From: Muraenolepis orangiensis
Taxonomy: Eukaryota > Chordata > Actinopteri > Gadiformes > Muraenolepididae
Assembly (NCBI GenBank): GCA_027704905.1
Contig: CM051000.1
Span: 10,012,842 to 10,076,841 of the forward strand
Length of the DNA: 64,000 nt
Reading direction: 5' to 3'
This document shows, piece after piece, positions 1-11,119 of the stretch. The notes beneath the pieces are model-generated. The model had not been told where the DNA came from. It made no database searches and saw only the letters and a program-made list of their open reading frames with translations. Positions within the stretch are counted from its first letter, which is position 1. Each line of letters opens with the position of its first letter. The position numbers were made by a program, and so were the translations under genes.

Positions 1-34
1 ATATATTTGCTTATTGCTATTCTTGTGCTTCTAG

Positions 35-90
35 ATTATTCCAAAGGATTTGGTGGGAAATTTGGTGTCCAGCAGGACAGAATGGATAAG
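35..90 (+). CDS. cttn: cttn exon: end of the final actin-binding repeat
   Basis: The acceptor is ctag at 31-34 and the donor is gtagtg at 91. Read in phase 1 (one base from the upstream exon), it gives DYSKGFGGKFGVQQDRMDK, the signature of a cortactin 37-residue repeat, here the last partial one. The 5' flank is AT-rich. The exon is 56 bp. Confidence 0.93.
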
Positions 91-2113
91 GTAGTGTGTG
101 TTCAGATGGGGTCTTGCATATAAACGTATGCACTGTTATGCGGTTCCACTCTTAATCATGTTTCTCTGTTGCTTTGCAGAGTGCAGGGACCTTTGAGGAC
201 ATTGACAAACCAAGCTCAGCCTATCAGAAAACCAAGCCTGTGGAGGCTGGTAGGTTTGACTTGTATACTGCCTGGCCTCCAATGCCAACCGTGTTGGCAC
301 CACAGACGCTGAGTTCATTGGTGTCTTTCAATAATCAGTTACTCGCCTCATCTCTTCCGTTTTTAAAGGAGAACTAAACACCCTCGTCTGAGCTAGTTTT
401 CGCCCACTATTAAAATGACAAAAGTCCCTTCTGTCGGGCTCCTTTTGCACCAGGCTCCCCCACTTCCTCTAATCAGATGAGAGGTTTAACCAGAACGTTT
501 GATTGACTATACCTGGTCACCCAATCTTCCAATAAAATAAATGGCCCCAAATTGCCCTCTATGTGCTAGATTTTGAGTTTATATTTACATGGTAGCCTAC
601 ATTTTTTTTTACTTTAAAACTGCATTTAGGTCTAGATTTGGACCAGGATCAATCCATGGCACTACGATGCCGCCTACATCAGTTTCATCTAAAACACATA
701 TCTTTTTTTTTAGGGTTTGGTTTTCCTTTTTAAAGCATTAGCAATTAGAAATCGTCTTTAATCTTGACTGGTCCCCCCCACCCTCCAGCGGGCAGCGGGG
801 CAGGCAGCATCAAGGCCCGCTTCGAGAACATCGCCAAGCAGAAGGAGGAAGAGGACCGGAAACGGGGCGAGGAGGAGCGGGCGCGGCGGCAGGCCAAAGA
901 GAAGCAGGAGCTGGAGGAGGCCCGTAGGAAGATAGAGCGGGAGGAGGCGGCCCGGGCCCCCTCCCCGGAGCCTGCCCCCGTGCGCATCCCCAGCCCCGCG
1001 CCTCTGGCCCAGCCTCCCCCCGCCCGGCCCACCTACCAGGTGAGAAAAAAATCTACATTGAACAGTGCATGACACAAGAACACGTGACACACTTTCATGC
1101 GGCCCAATTCCATCATGTCAGTGGTCAAGTGGTGGAATTAAAATCTTATTTAACCACTGTAAATGATATCTTACCATGCACTTAACTGCAACATTTGCAC
1201 TCTGGTTAGATGCCAAATTATTTTCTCTGTACTGTACTTTGTGCTGTGCAATGACAATACATTTTAAAATGTTAAATAAATCTAAAATGTTTAGATATTT
1301 ATACATATTTCTGGTCTATAACTAGACCTTCACACACTACCATGCAGGAGAACTACTAATTAACTAGGTGGACAGACAAGCAGTGTGACAGTTGGTGGTC
1401 TGTGGTAGCAGGCCACACCCCCTTGACATGCCCCCATGTCATGTGTGGAATGTCTGTAATGTGCGGGAGGAGCGGTGCGCTGTGCTGGGCACCACCACGG
1501 ATTATAGCTCCCCCTTGTGGTTGTGTTAGAACACCGCGGCGCCGGAGGAGGAGCAGCTCTACGTCGTCCCCACGGACGTCGTGGATGTGGAGGAGAAGGT
1601 GGCCAGCAGCCTGCCAGAGGAGAACCTGTACCAGAATGTCCCTGTGGCCGGAGGAGGTACGTACGCACGCAGGCCTTTCTGACCGGTTTGGGTTGGTTAT
1701 TATTGATGTGGTGCGCTATTGTTCAGGTGCGGAATTCCTTCACCAAGTGGTGTTTGCGTGTGCGTTGTGTCAGTTGCAGACAGCCAGCCGTACGATGCCG
1801 GAGAGGATGCCGGGGTGACCGCGGTGGCCCTCTACGACTACCAAGCAGGTGAGACACTGCCTCGGGAGAGTCCACACTCGCACCCCCATTATTCTTTCTG
1901 TCTATGTTGTGAAATACCATGGGGGGGTCCCGATCTCGGTGTTCACCCGACCGGCCTGTTTTCCCCCCCATGGCAGCCGGCGACGACGAGATCTCCTTCG
2001 ACCCCGACGACATCATCACCAACATCGAGATGATCGACGAGGGCTGGTGGCGCGGCGTGTGCAGGGGCGCCTACGGCCTCTTCCCCGCCAACTACGTGGA
2101 GGTCCGGCCTTGA
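35..2113 (+). CDS. cttn: Cortactin, C-terminal part (six exons, joined)
   Basis: Joined exons 35-90, 180-249, 789-1039, 1530-1656, 1780-1848 and 1977-2113 give 236 residues and a TGA stop; the 5' part lies left of the window. Every intron is GT-AG and the phases (1,0,1,0,1,1) are continuous. In order they encode the end of the last F-actin-binding repeat (GFGGKFGVQQDRMDK), a charged helical segment rich in E, R, K and Q, a proline-rich stretch, a linker with YVVP and YQNVP tyrosine motifs, and an SH3 domain (ALYDY, WWRG, GLFPANYV). Cortactin is a cortical actin regulator that binds F-actin and Arp2/3 and recruits SH3 ligands such as Shank2, WIP and dynamin. The SH3 matches cortactin much better than its paralogue HCLS1, as I remember them, for example GDDEISFDPDDIITNIEM. 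The neighbouring SHANK2 supports the call, because the two genes adjoin in vertebrates. Confidence 0.96.
91..788 (+). other. cttn introns around exon 180-249
   Basis: These are a short 89-bp intron (91-179) and a 539-bp AT-rich intron (250-788) with T-runs. No other feature was seen. Confidence 0.85.
180..249 (+). CDS. cttn: cttn exon: repeat-to-helix junction
   Basis: The acceptor is tttgcag (ends 179) and the donor is gtaggt at 250. The residues (SAGTFEDIDKPSSAYQKTKP, then VEA) match the stretch after the actin repeats in cortactins (TFED...SAYQKT.PVEA). The exon is 70 bp and leaves phase 1. The preceding intron is only 89 bp. Confidence 0.93.
789..1039 (+). CDS. cttn: cttn exon: helical and proline-rich region
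   Basis: The acceptor is ccctccag (ends 788) and the donor is gtgaga at 1040. The exon opens with SIKARFENIAKQKEEEDRKR, the cortactin helical domain. A highly charged E/R/K/Q helix follows, ending EEARRKIEREEAA, then a proline-rich tail (APSPEPAP, AQPPPARPTYQ). The helical segment is where calpain cleavage and autoregulation occur in mammalian cortactin. The exon is much more GC-rich than its introns, typical of fish coding sequence. It is 251 bp and ends in phase 0. Confidence 0.94.
1530..1656 (+). CDS. cttn: cttn exon: acidic tyrosine-containing linker
   Basis: The acceptor is tgtgttag (ends 1529) and the donor is gtacgt at 1657. The frame encodes an acidic linker with two tyrosine motifs, EEEQLYVVPTDV and EENLYQNVPVAGG. 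This region carries the Src-family phosphorylation sites in mammals, but the individual tyrosines cannot be aligned one-to-one from sequence alone. Conservation is weaker than in the flanking exons. The call rests on the splice sites, the phase continuity (0 in, 1 out) and position. Confidence 0.85.
1780..1848 (+). CDS. cttn: cttn exon: start of SH3 domain
   Basis: The acceptor is cagttgcag (ends 1779) and the donor is gtgaga at 1849. It encodes DSQPYDAGEDAGVTAVALYD and then YQA. The ALYDYQA motif is the first SH3 beta strand and RT-loop entry. The intron splits the SH3 domain after YQA. The exon is 69 bp, phase 1 to phase 1. Confidence 0.95.
1977..2113 (+). CDS. cttn: cttn last coding exon: rest of SH3 domain and stop
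   Basis: The acceptor is catggcag (ends 1976). The frame continues AGDDEISFDPDDIITNIEMI, then EGWWRGVC and YGLFPANYVEVRP, ending at TGA 2111-2113. The acidic RT loop, the WW pair, and the conserved Pro and Tyr of the ALYDY/PxNYV ligand pocket are all intact. The SH3 domain should therefore still bind proline ligands such as Shank2, dynamin or WIP. Confidence 0.97.
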
Positions 2114-3610
2114 TGCACCATCCCCTTCTCCCCTCCTCCTCCCCCCCCCCCCCCCCCCCCTGGCGTTCACATCCTCACAACGGAGGATGGAGATGCTTGA
2201 CCAAACCCCCCCCACCGCCTCCTCCAACCCCCTCCCCCCCCTCTGACAAGCCTATTCATTCTTGCTCACTCCCACCGACTCGTTCGTCTCGGTGCTCGGA
2301 CATCGTGTTCTTTACTGTCCTGTCCGCCTCTTGGACCTCCACCCCCTTTTATCTTTCTCATCTAGGCACTCGACATCTCCCGCGTGGTTAAACCTCCTCA
2401 CATACTGATGGTGATGGGCACACACTACAGAGATGCGCTGGTTTTTAGACCGAGAGCAAGAGTAGAAAATGAGCTGGAAATGATCTCCAGTAAGAGTCTT
2501 TCCCAGAAGGCCCCAGGTGGGCATGATTTAGTGCTGAACCCTTTATCTTCCTCCCAGGACCAGTACAGGGTTTTAAAGTGGTGTGGGGTGTTAATAGATG
2601 CGTATTCCCCGGAGAACTGCTGCGGCCTGATTCTGGACCGGGTCTGCTCCTTTTTTTAGCATCTGGCCGGTATTGCTTCCACTTGGCTCTGTCTGTGTAA
2701 GTCACCGAACACACCTAGTTGAAATAATTTTTTATGAATCATTAATGATTCGATTTGAGTGTTATTGTTTCAATAATCAAGTATTGATCGATTTTTGCCT
2801 TTACTCTCGTACTCTCCGATGGCTCCGCTAGAGGTTTGAGGTAGTTTGAGGTATGGTGAACGTCTGTCTCTGAGCGGTCATGCTTCTACAGAGCCCATAG
2901 TTAGACATTACTACATAATCACATAATGTTACTACATAATCACATAATGGTTCACCGTGCTCGTCCTCTCTCCATCACTGTACCATGTAGACCATGTAGA
3001 CCACGCAATGCACAGAGGGGAGAAAAACAGAAAAAAAAATTTAAAAACGTGGAGAATGATGGCGCTTTTATTTAGCTTTGCCTTCTCGCTGTCGTCCGTG
3101 TGTCTTAGTCATGGACCTCGGCATGCAAAGTGTGCTGTCTGTGTGTCATACGTGTAATATTCATATCGCCGTGGCGTTTCCTCTATGACGACCTGAAGTC
3201 GTGCTGCCACGGGTCTGAAAAGAACCAATGAACAACATCCATACACTTGTAAGACGCTTTCTCAGACTCAAAGCAGGCAGTGGGGACTTATGGGGAAAAT
3301 GATGAATGAAATGATGATGATAATAATAATAATAATGATAATAATAATTCAACAAAATGAGATGTAAACAAATGAAAGCTAGTTTGTAGCAGCGAGCGGG
3401 ACAGTCCCTCACCTGTGCTTCTTGAATGCAGTAGTGGATCAAACAGGTGCTCGTGTCACTCATGGGGGCTTGGGCGGTTATTTTTGGGGTTTTATAAGTG
3501 ACCTTTTGAAAATGTATTTTTTTTTGTTTTTGCTTGAGTCACATTACCTGCTTGCTTGTTTGTTTGTTTTAAGTCGATAGTTTCAATAAATATGGTGGTA
3601 AATATGACAT
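2114..3610 (+). other. cttn: cttn 3' UTR (end inferred)
   Basis: This is non-coding sequence after the cortactin stop. It starts with a C-rich part (an 18-base C run near 2144-2161) and becomes AT-rich with an (AAT)n-like stretch at 3317-3350. It contains no convincing open frame. The end is set by the AATAAA at 3585 with GT-rich sequence after it. A length near 1.5 kb fits a cortactin 3' UTR. Confidence 0.6.
3585..3590 (+). terminator. Candidate polyadenylation signal of cttn
   Basis: A canonical AATAAA is followed by GT- and T-rich sequence (3593-3655), as expected for cleavage-factor binding. A second AATAAA-type hexamer lies near 3681, so the exact site is uncertain. Confidence 0.5.
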
Positions 3611-3901
3611 TGGTGGATTTATTGTGGTACATTTTTCAGATTTTTTTTTTTTTTAAACTAATGGTATAGAAAAATACATAATAATAAAGATGACCTTGTT
3701 CTCTAACCTGTGTGACATTTTTCTCTGAGGACCTGGTCCTCACAAGCAAGTCTCTTCAAACGTTTACAATGACACCCTATGACCATAGGTATCAATCCCT
3801 GCACATTTCATTATATGTCCTCCCATACCTAGTTGGTGCTCAGAATGTGTTTTGGGTCAGTGCTCTCTGGCGCCGCACAGGACATGTTTGGTATTGCAGC
3901 T

Positions 3902-4115
3902 GGGGCGGCAGTATAGCTCAGGAGGTAGAGCGGTCGCCTCACAACCGAAAGGTTGCTGGTTCGATCCCCGGCTCCGCCTAGCACTGTCGAGGTGTCTTTG
4001 AGCAAGAAACCCTAACCTGGGCACTGTATAAATAGCTGACCGCTGCTCCTAATACTAGGATAGGTTAAATGCAGAGCAATTCCTTTCGCTGTAATGTTCT
4101 TGTGCACTGACAAAT
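3902..4115 (+). mobile_element. tRNA-derived SINE, plus orientation
   Basis: The 5' part is tRNA-like. It has an A-box-like TAGCTCAGGAGGTAGAGC and a B box GGTTCGATCCC with a closing CGGCTCCGCC. The unrelated body contains TTTGAGCAAGAAACCCTAACC and CTGCTCCTAATACTAGGAT. The body is shared with an inverted copy at 26562-26799, which shows it is an interspersed repeat and not a tRNA gene. The family name was not determined. Confidence 0.85.
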
Positions 4116-6632
4116 TTTTATTATTATTTGCCTATTGAGTTGCAGACCTTTTCTGATTGGATACCAGGATCTCCTAGGCTAATTTTTTGATTGGCTAGAA
4201 TTCAACATTGTGAAGTTCAGCCTTAGTTTCTAAATAAAAGTCCCGATGTAGACGGTATATATGAAGAAATGGACACTGCTTATAAAACAGTTGAATGGCT
4301 AATATTTCACAAATGTCTTTAAGGCTATAAAAATAATAGTAAAATATGGTTGCATGTCATGTTTTTGTGGTAGAAATGTTTAAAAACAAATGATTACAAA
4401 TATTTCTTCCCTTAAATATTGTTTTTCTTTTGGAAAAATCTGAACATACTTATATGTACTTATACTTAGAACATAATTGAGGCTTCATACATCAGGTTAT
4501 ACAGGGGATACAGGGGGTGTTATGTAACAACCAAGTAAAAAACGAGGCCTATATGACGTCTCATCACATTCAATTAGTGTAGCTAAGAAAATAACATTTG
4601 TGCTTTTCACGATTATCAAAACTAAGCATTGGACCAAGGTTTTCCAGCATTCAGTCCCAAATGAATGGGGTTCCACATAGGAAAATCTTGGTCCACTTGT
4701 AAATGCTTGTTTTTTCGACAACATTACAGAGTCAGCCAGCTGGCACATTAATTACCAAGCTAGCTAACTAACTTAGCTAGCTAGCTGTCATAACCTTTTG
4801 AGGTTTTGATGTTGGCATGGCTAGCTGTTCATTGATCTTGCCAAATAGCTAATAGTTAGCTAGCATAGCTAATTTTTCACATCAAAAAGTCCCCTGGATC
4901 TGGATTTGGATCTTCGCCAAAAACTGTTCATTGGCTCATTTAAGTATTATTTTAAATATTTTTATTCAAATAATTTTGGAAAAAGTACATTTTTTTTCTC
5001 CAAAAATCAATTTTTCATTAAAATGTCATACTTACCTTACCACATCATCATTTACAATACCAACCTCAGCGGGATCAAACAGGTCCCGAGAACTGCTATC
5101 CAAGGTTACCAAGATTGTGCCAAAATATAAACACAAATATATATGTGTAATGACTGCTTTGGTCTTTCCACCAAGTGTTTTCAATTTGTGGTATTTGCAT
5201 ACTTGCTATTTACCCATATAGTAACCGATATGTATCTTATAATGTATTATTTATTTAGGTTATAGCTGGTTATAATTTGGTTATGAAACTCATTTAATGC
5301 AATACGGATTGAACAGAATTTTTTTGCCATGTTTATCGTAGTTAAAGTTTTATTATTTACCTTCTATTCAGAATGTTTTTTCCTAGTAGGCTACGCCATG
5401 TCAGTGTAGTCTTGTGATGTTTTTGATAGTTGCAAAAGCCATTTCATTCATGTCATCAACTATTTAACCTCATTGCCCAGTATTTCAAAATGCTACTCAT
5501 TGTATAGAACTGTAGACCTAGTATAATGTATACTACAAACTGTTATATTACTTATTTTTTTATTAGAGAGATCAGTTGGGGTGTGCCAGGAATGTTTCAC
5601 AGTTCATGAGTTTAATCTACTGAGACACAATTTCTAATTTGTTAATTGTAAACAAAGCACTTCAAACCTCCAAAACTTCTAAATGCTGTCTTGAAAGTTT
5701 TAAGTTATGATTTACTATCACTGGCGCCCCACTCCTCTGGCCTGTGGTGGTGAAAGCTGGCCACCCTACTGAAGGTGGTCTGTTGGTTCAACGTGAACGA
5801 AGCCCTTTGCCACAGCCACTGCAAAAGTTGCACCGCATGGTTTCAACGATTTCTTTGCCACAATGAGAGCAACGCAGTCTGCTATTTAAATGTTCCTGTC
5901 CGTTGGCGTTGTCTTTGTGCGACCACATACAAAATAATTTCGTTCATCTAAAAGTGACAGAAGGGCGTCTAATCAATCAGCCTTCAACATGACACCTTTT
6001 CCGGGATTGAAGTTAATGTTGCAGCTTTTGACTAAGGATGGGTTTTTGACCTGTGTGTGTGTTTTTGACTTGTGGGTGTGTTTCCGACTTGCGGGTGTGT
6101 TTTCTACTGTGTTTTCTGTTATGTCGTGGTTTCTGTTTCTGACACTCTATTCGCACCGAGGTCCCCGTGATCGTCTAGGAATTGATTGGTCAGTAGGCGT
6201 CGACGTGTTGATTTGTTAGGTTAGGTGTGCAGTGTTAGTGAGCCACCGTCGTGACACTGTAAACCCAGGTTTAACTCAAACCCGAAGTTACCCCGCTAAC
6301 CCCAAATACTGCTCCGTAGTAGGCTTCTTGTCAGACTGTGAGTCAGACTTATACAAGGACCACAGGTAGGTAAACGCACGTGGAGAGTATTCTGTAAATG
6401 TAGAAATCTTTGTGGAAAAGTGAAAGTAATGCGCATTAAAGATTCTGTTCACAAACACACGCGCGAAACCCGTAGTTTTATTGCTTTGCACCCAAACTAG
6501 TTACTTCAGGATCGAAACCACCCACCCAAGGTGGATTAGTTAATGCACACTAGTTGGGTAGCGAATGCGCATTACTTGCCAGTGTGAAAGCAAAAGCGAA
6601 GCTTTAGCCCAGTGTGAAAACGGTAAAATGGG

Positions 6633-6693
6633 ACTCACGGGGGCCCCTAGTGGCCGCATAGGAGCCCTGTGGCCACTAGGGGCCCCCGTGAGT
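6633..6693. repeat. Perfect 23-bp inverted repeat with 15-nt loop
   Basis: Arms 6633-6655 and 6671-6693 are exact reverse complements around GCATAGGAGCCCTGT. The arms are GC-rich (CACGGGGGCCCCTAGTGGCC core) within AT-rich surroundings. Confidence 0.9.
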
Positions 6694-7346
6694 GGCGAGT
6701 GGGCTTTTATAGGAAGGCCCGGCGCTGGTTCGGAGATGGACAGTAGGACGTTCACAGACGGGTTGGCGGAGACGTTGTTGTTTAAACTCTACTCTAATAC
6801 AATAAATTGATTCCTGATTAATTGTTATCATATTTAGAGGAGAAACAAAATCAACAAAATACATATCAAGACACAATGGCACAATGACACTAATCTATTA
6901 AAGTATATATTAAAGTGGTGCAAACGAACAACATACTACATGGAATGAATATGTTGTAAACACATACATAAAAAAAAATGAACACAGTCAGCACCAGCTA
7001 TATTTGGAAGAGATATACCACACTAGTGCAATGTTATATTTATTTCTTACAGTGAAATTTGGTTGCCATACAAGAAGTCTTGAGGAAGGGGTCGGAGGGA
7101 GGAAGAGTGCAGTTCCTGGGGATTCTCTCGCTTTCGTTTCGTTAGTCGACTCTACGTTGGTTTTGGTAGCACAAAATTACAGCAACATAGAAAACATGAA
7201 ACACAGTAGTTCTTCGCACAAAAATAGCCAAAACATCTTAGCTTCTATGAAGACTTAAATAACAAAATCTATCAATGTGAGGGCAGGGGAACAAAAGAAA
7301 TAAATAATAATAATATAAATGAACAGAACAGTTACCCAAACGATTT

Positions 7347-7752
7347 AACAATGTGACAGTGGGAGATGTAGTTTTAACAATGTGACAGTGGGAGATGTAG
7401 TTTTAACAATGTGACTGTGGTAGATGTAGTTTTAACAATGTGACTGTGGGAGATGTAGTTTTAACAATGTGACTGTGGGAGATGTAGTTTTAACAATGTG
7501 ACTGTGGGAGATGTAGTTTTAACAATGTGACTGTGGTAGATGTAGTTTTAACAATGTGACTGTGGGAGATGTAGTTTTAACAATGTGACAGTGGGAGATG
7601 TAGTTTTAACAATGTGACTGTGGGAGATGTAGTTTTAACAATGTGACTGTGGGAGATGTAGTTTTAACAATGTGACAGTGGGAGATGTAGTTTTAACAAT
7701 GTGACAGTGGGAGATGTAGTTTTAACAATGTGACTGTGGGAGATGTAGTTTT
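7347..7752. repeat. Minisatellite, 14 copies of a 29-bp unit
   Basis: There are exactly 14 contiguous 29-bp units starting AACAATGTGAC and ending GATGTAGTTTT (406 bp). The copies differ at only two sites: ACAG versus ACTG (A in copies 1, 2, 9, 12 and 13) and GTGGGA versus GTGGTA (T in copies 3 and 7). This homogeneity implies recent expansion or gene conversion. Confidence 0.97.
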
Positions 7753-8317
7753 AAAGGGGTGTGGGCGTGTAGGTGTACTACGCATGGCCTTGTGGTATAG
7801 CCACACCACGGTGATGGGTTGGGCCTTCTATACTACTTCTAAGGACTTCTAAGTTTCCACATAGAAAGGAGGTTAGTGTTCTGTTGCATCAAGACAGTCA
7901 ACAATTATCATATTCTTCATATTTTATTAGATTTTTATCGTTTTTTTGGTGGATTTATTTAAAGGTGTAGCATTATTGTCTACCAACATGGCCCCATAAA
8001 TATAGTTTATATTTACGGAAAGAAGATTTGACTCATTTATACATACAGTGTACACTCTAGACTTGGTAAATCCCAACCAGGCAAATGGTATTTAGAAGGA
8101 ACTGGATTCTTGTCTGCTGATTGGCCAAATATCTTATCTAAAATGCAATAGAATTTCAGTCTTCTTTAAAAAAACACTGATATGTGATCATATGATATAT
8201 AACTTTATAATGGGGAAAAAAAAACACAACCAAAGAGACTCAGGATAAATATTGCTTCTTACATAACCCATAAATCTAATAGTATTCACTTTCTTCTTAT
8301 TGTATAGTGTTCCTCTT

Positions 8318-8323
8318 TTTATT
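8318..8323 (-). terminator. Candidate polyadenylation signal of shank2
   Basis: TTTATT on the plus strand reads AATAAA on the minus strand. It is the first canonical hexamer downstream of the SHANK2 stop. Its use is not shown by sequence alone. Confidence 0.3.
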
Positions 8324-8613
8324 TTTTTGGCAATCCACACATGAGTTGAACGTTTTCTTCTTCAGAAAACCGCTATAAAATGTTTAATAGAACTCTATAC
8401 AAATTTTTAAAAATACTGTGCTTTTTTTTTTTTTTAATGGTCCCCTCAAGACACTCTGTAGTTCCCTTCAGTTCCAGGAAGGAACAGGTTATAGCAGCAT
8501 AGTCTCTCGCAGGATCAGCTCTCATCACACAGAGGTCACGTGCTCCCAACAGCTCCAATAAACCACCTCTTTTTCCTCATTTTTCAATAAACATCAGCCT
8601 TCTATCAGCCACG

Positions 8614-8617
<4 letters not shown>

Positions 8618-8709
<92 letters not shown>
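8618..8709. repeat. (GA)n microsatellite
   Basis: About 46 uninterrupted GA units. Confidence 0.97.
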
Positions 8710-8710
<1 letters not shown>

Positions 8711-9010
8711 GCAGGTTGGGTCGCATGGAACATACAGAGGACTCATCCTAGGGTAACTAACATCAGAGGCAAACATACGTACGACTAAAAATGTTCACAG
8801 AACATAGGGGTTGGTTGGTGACGTGTAAACGACAGTGTATCGTGTATCCGTGTGCTCCGTGAGTGACACCTCGACAGTCGGCAATGTGTTTAAGTGAGAG
8901 GCGTGACGTCACGCATCGTCGGTCTGCACGACAACGCACGACAACGCCGCTACGCACCGCACCGGAACAAGAGAAGCGCCCTGCGACGATCCACCCCCCC
9001 CACCGACGTT

Positions 9011-9060
9011 GATTCCCCCGCACGCATAGACAGACACCTGTCTACGCGTGCGGAGGAATC
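9011..9060. repeat. Imperfect 23-bp inverted repeat
   Basis: Arms 9011-9033 and 9038-9060 pair with two mismatches around ACAC. The core CGCACGCATAGACAG is also present in the adjacent larger palindrome. Confidence 0.85.
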
Positions 9061-9067
9061 AGAGCGA

Positions 9068-9165
9068 TGTCCGTCCGTCCCTCCGCACGCATAGACAGAC
9101 ACCGACACGACACGTCAACGTGTCGTGTCGGTGTCTGTCTATGCGTGCGGAGGGACGGACGGACA
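9068..9165. repeat. 98-bp perfect palindrome (48-bp arms, 2-nt centre)
   Basis: Arms 9068-9115 and 9118-9165 are exact reverse complements around CA. The arms contain CCGTCCGTCCCTCCGCACGC, then ATAGACAGACACCGACACGA. Confidence 0.95.
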
Positions 9166-9736
9166 CAGTATAGTGATGTACATATATCGGATATCACACG
9201 TGGGTCAGAACAGAGGAATGTGTGGCGTTAAGGGCGGGGTGCGATGGGGGTATTCCATTCCAACAGCGACCTGAATACATGCAACCAATGAGAATGTTCC
9301 AATGAGAACAGAGCATTACAAAAACCAGGTTTGTATACTCGCCATAAAATATCCTCCGTAAAACAGATCTTTTTCATCTTTTCCTTTTTTAATCTAAAGC
9401 TAAAATAACACGATACACGTATTCATCTATTTTTGATTATTCCCTCTCTGTCGATCACTCTTAGATACACGTTTGACAAGACGACGTCTGTATTCACTGC
9501 ACTTCACCAGAAGAGCGACCTCTAGTGGTTGTCTCTGCTCACAGCTCAGCGTCTAACTATCTAGCCATCTCCACTCGTCTTGGCCCAAACGTGTGTCAAA
9601 CGTGTACAACTTCACAGTATCTAGTCATTTTTCTTGCTGAAATGACACGTGTCGGCACTTTAAATGCACGCCTTTCAATGCTCTGTCATTGGATGAAGTG
9701 GACTGTATGTGTTTAAACAGGGCGCAATGTATATCT

Positions 9737-9738
<2 letters not shown>

Positions 9739-9807
<69 letters not shown>
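9739..9807. repeat. (TA)n microsatellite
   Basis: An uninterrupted TA array of about 34 units. A second, shorter TA array grading into (TAA)n lies at 10143-10181. Confidence 0.97.
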
Positions 9808-9810
<3 letters not shown>

Positions 9811-10275
9811 ATGTAAGCGTTCTCGGGCCGGAGAAGTGGCGTCTTTTTGAGCTGTTGGGTACGTGACGATAGATGGAGTGACGGTGAGAACACAAGGACA
9901 AGCTCTTTGTCTTGCTGTCATAGTCCTCATTCATATAGTGGAGTGGAATGACTGGTGTGACAGAGAGTCGGTTTACACCGAATCCAAATGCAACAAATAG
10001 ATTCCAACACAACACTCGCTGGGTTGAATCATTTGCCTCTAACATGAATCCATAGTTTAGACGCCAACCTAAGTTCAGCCCAAAGTGACTCTACTGAGGC
10101 CATGTATTGCACATCATTGTTTTACAACTATATGTGATGTAAATATATATATATATATATATATATATAATAATAATAATATCTATGAGGGGTTATGTGG
10201 GGAAAGGTCAATTGATAACATAGCTACCCTACGCTTGCATACATACACAAGCACTCGCACACGCTCGCGCGCGCG

Positions 10276-10397
<122 letters not shown>

Positions 10398-10976
10398 GTA
10401 ACAGGAAGAAAATGCAAATTGAGGACAATATTGCCGTGAAACACATCAGGAGGGCCTTCATATAATTTAGAGGAATAAAGAAAACCAAATGTACAACACA
10501 GTGAAAAAAAACACTACGTGTTCCACGTCACAGAAGCACCTACGACGGCATTCTTGCGGAAGTGTGAAATCTCCAGTTGAATCAAGTAGAAGCTGATTTC
10601 ACCCACAACCGCTCGGGCCTGTTACCCAGCTTAACGGCTGACGCATCCAGATGCTGGTTTCAACATCCGGATTTGTTGTTGCTCGTTTGTGAACCTGGAA
10701 TTCCCGCCTCTGCACGACTTCCCGCCTAGTCCTCTCCAGGAATCCCCTTCCGTTGGCTGATGAGGGACTTGCGTAGACAGACGCTGGGTTGACTCTCGCG
10801 ACGGTTTGGGTTTGCCCTAAGACTCTGTGACCTGCTACAATGGAGCATCCAAGGAGAGAGCCTCCCATCATGCACTGCTCTTTCTGAGGGAGGAGGAGGA
10901 GAAGGAGGAGGAGAAGAAGGCCATTGCAGTGACAACGTTGTGAATGTGCAGGGTGGGGTGTGTTATCGCAAGCATA

Positions 10977-11119
10977 GTGTGTGTGTGTGTGTGTGTGAGA
11001 GGTTGTGAAAAAGGTGTTCCCATATATGTGTGTGTGTGTGTGTGTGTGTGAGAATGTGCGTGTGTGTCAGTAAGTGGCACAGGTGAAAAAGGTGTGTGTG
11101 TGTGTGTGTGTGTGTGTGT
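10977..11119. repeat. Cluster of three (GT)n arrays
   Basis: GT arrays at about 10977-10998, 11027-11050 and 11092-11119 are separated by short unique sequence. Confidence 0.9.

Larger units (their letters stand above)
1040..1976 (+). other. cttn introns 1040-1529, 1657-1779 and 1849-1976
   Basis: These are compact introns of 490, 123 and 128 bp separating the helical, linker and SH3 exons. They hold no repeat of note apart from short C and G runs near 1919-1970. Confidence 0.85.
3611..8300. other. Intergenic DNA between cttn and shank2 3' ends
   Basis: This AT-rich, gene-free stretch separates two convergent genes. It holds a tRNA-derived SINE (3902-4115), AGCTA-rich low-complexity DNA (4750-4870), three imperfect copies of a 19-20-bp unit reading TTTTTGACTTGTGGGTGTG (6038-6110), a 23-bp hairpin (6633-6693) and a 29-bp tandem array (7347-7752). 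No protein-coding signal was seen. Confidence 0.6.

Noticed and set aside
3902..3980. A functional tRNA gene
   Set aside because: A and B boxes are present, but the sequence runs on into a SINE body repeated at 26562-26799 and the cloverleaf is imperfect.
7347..7752. CRISPR-like array
   Set aside because: Units are contiguous 29-mers with no variable spacers, in a eukaryotic genome.
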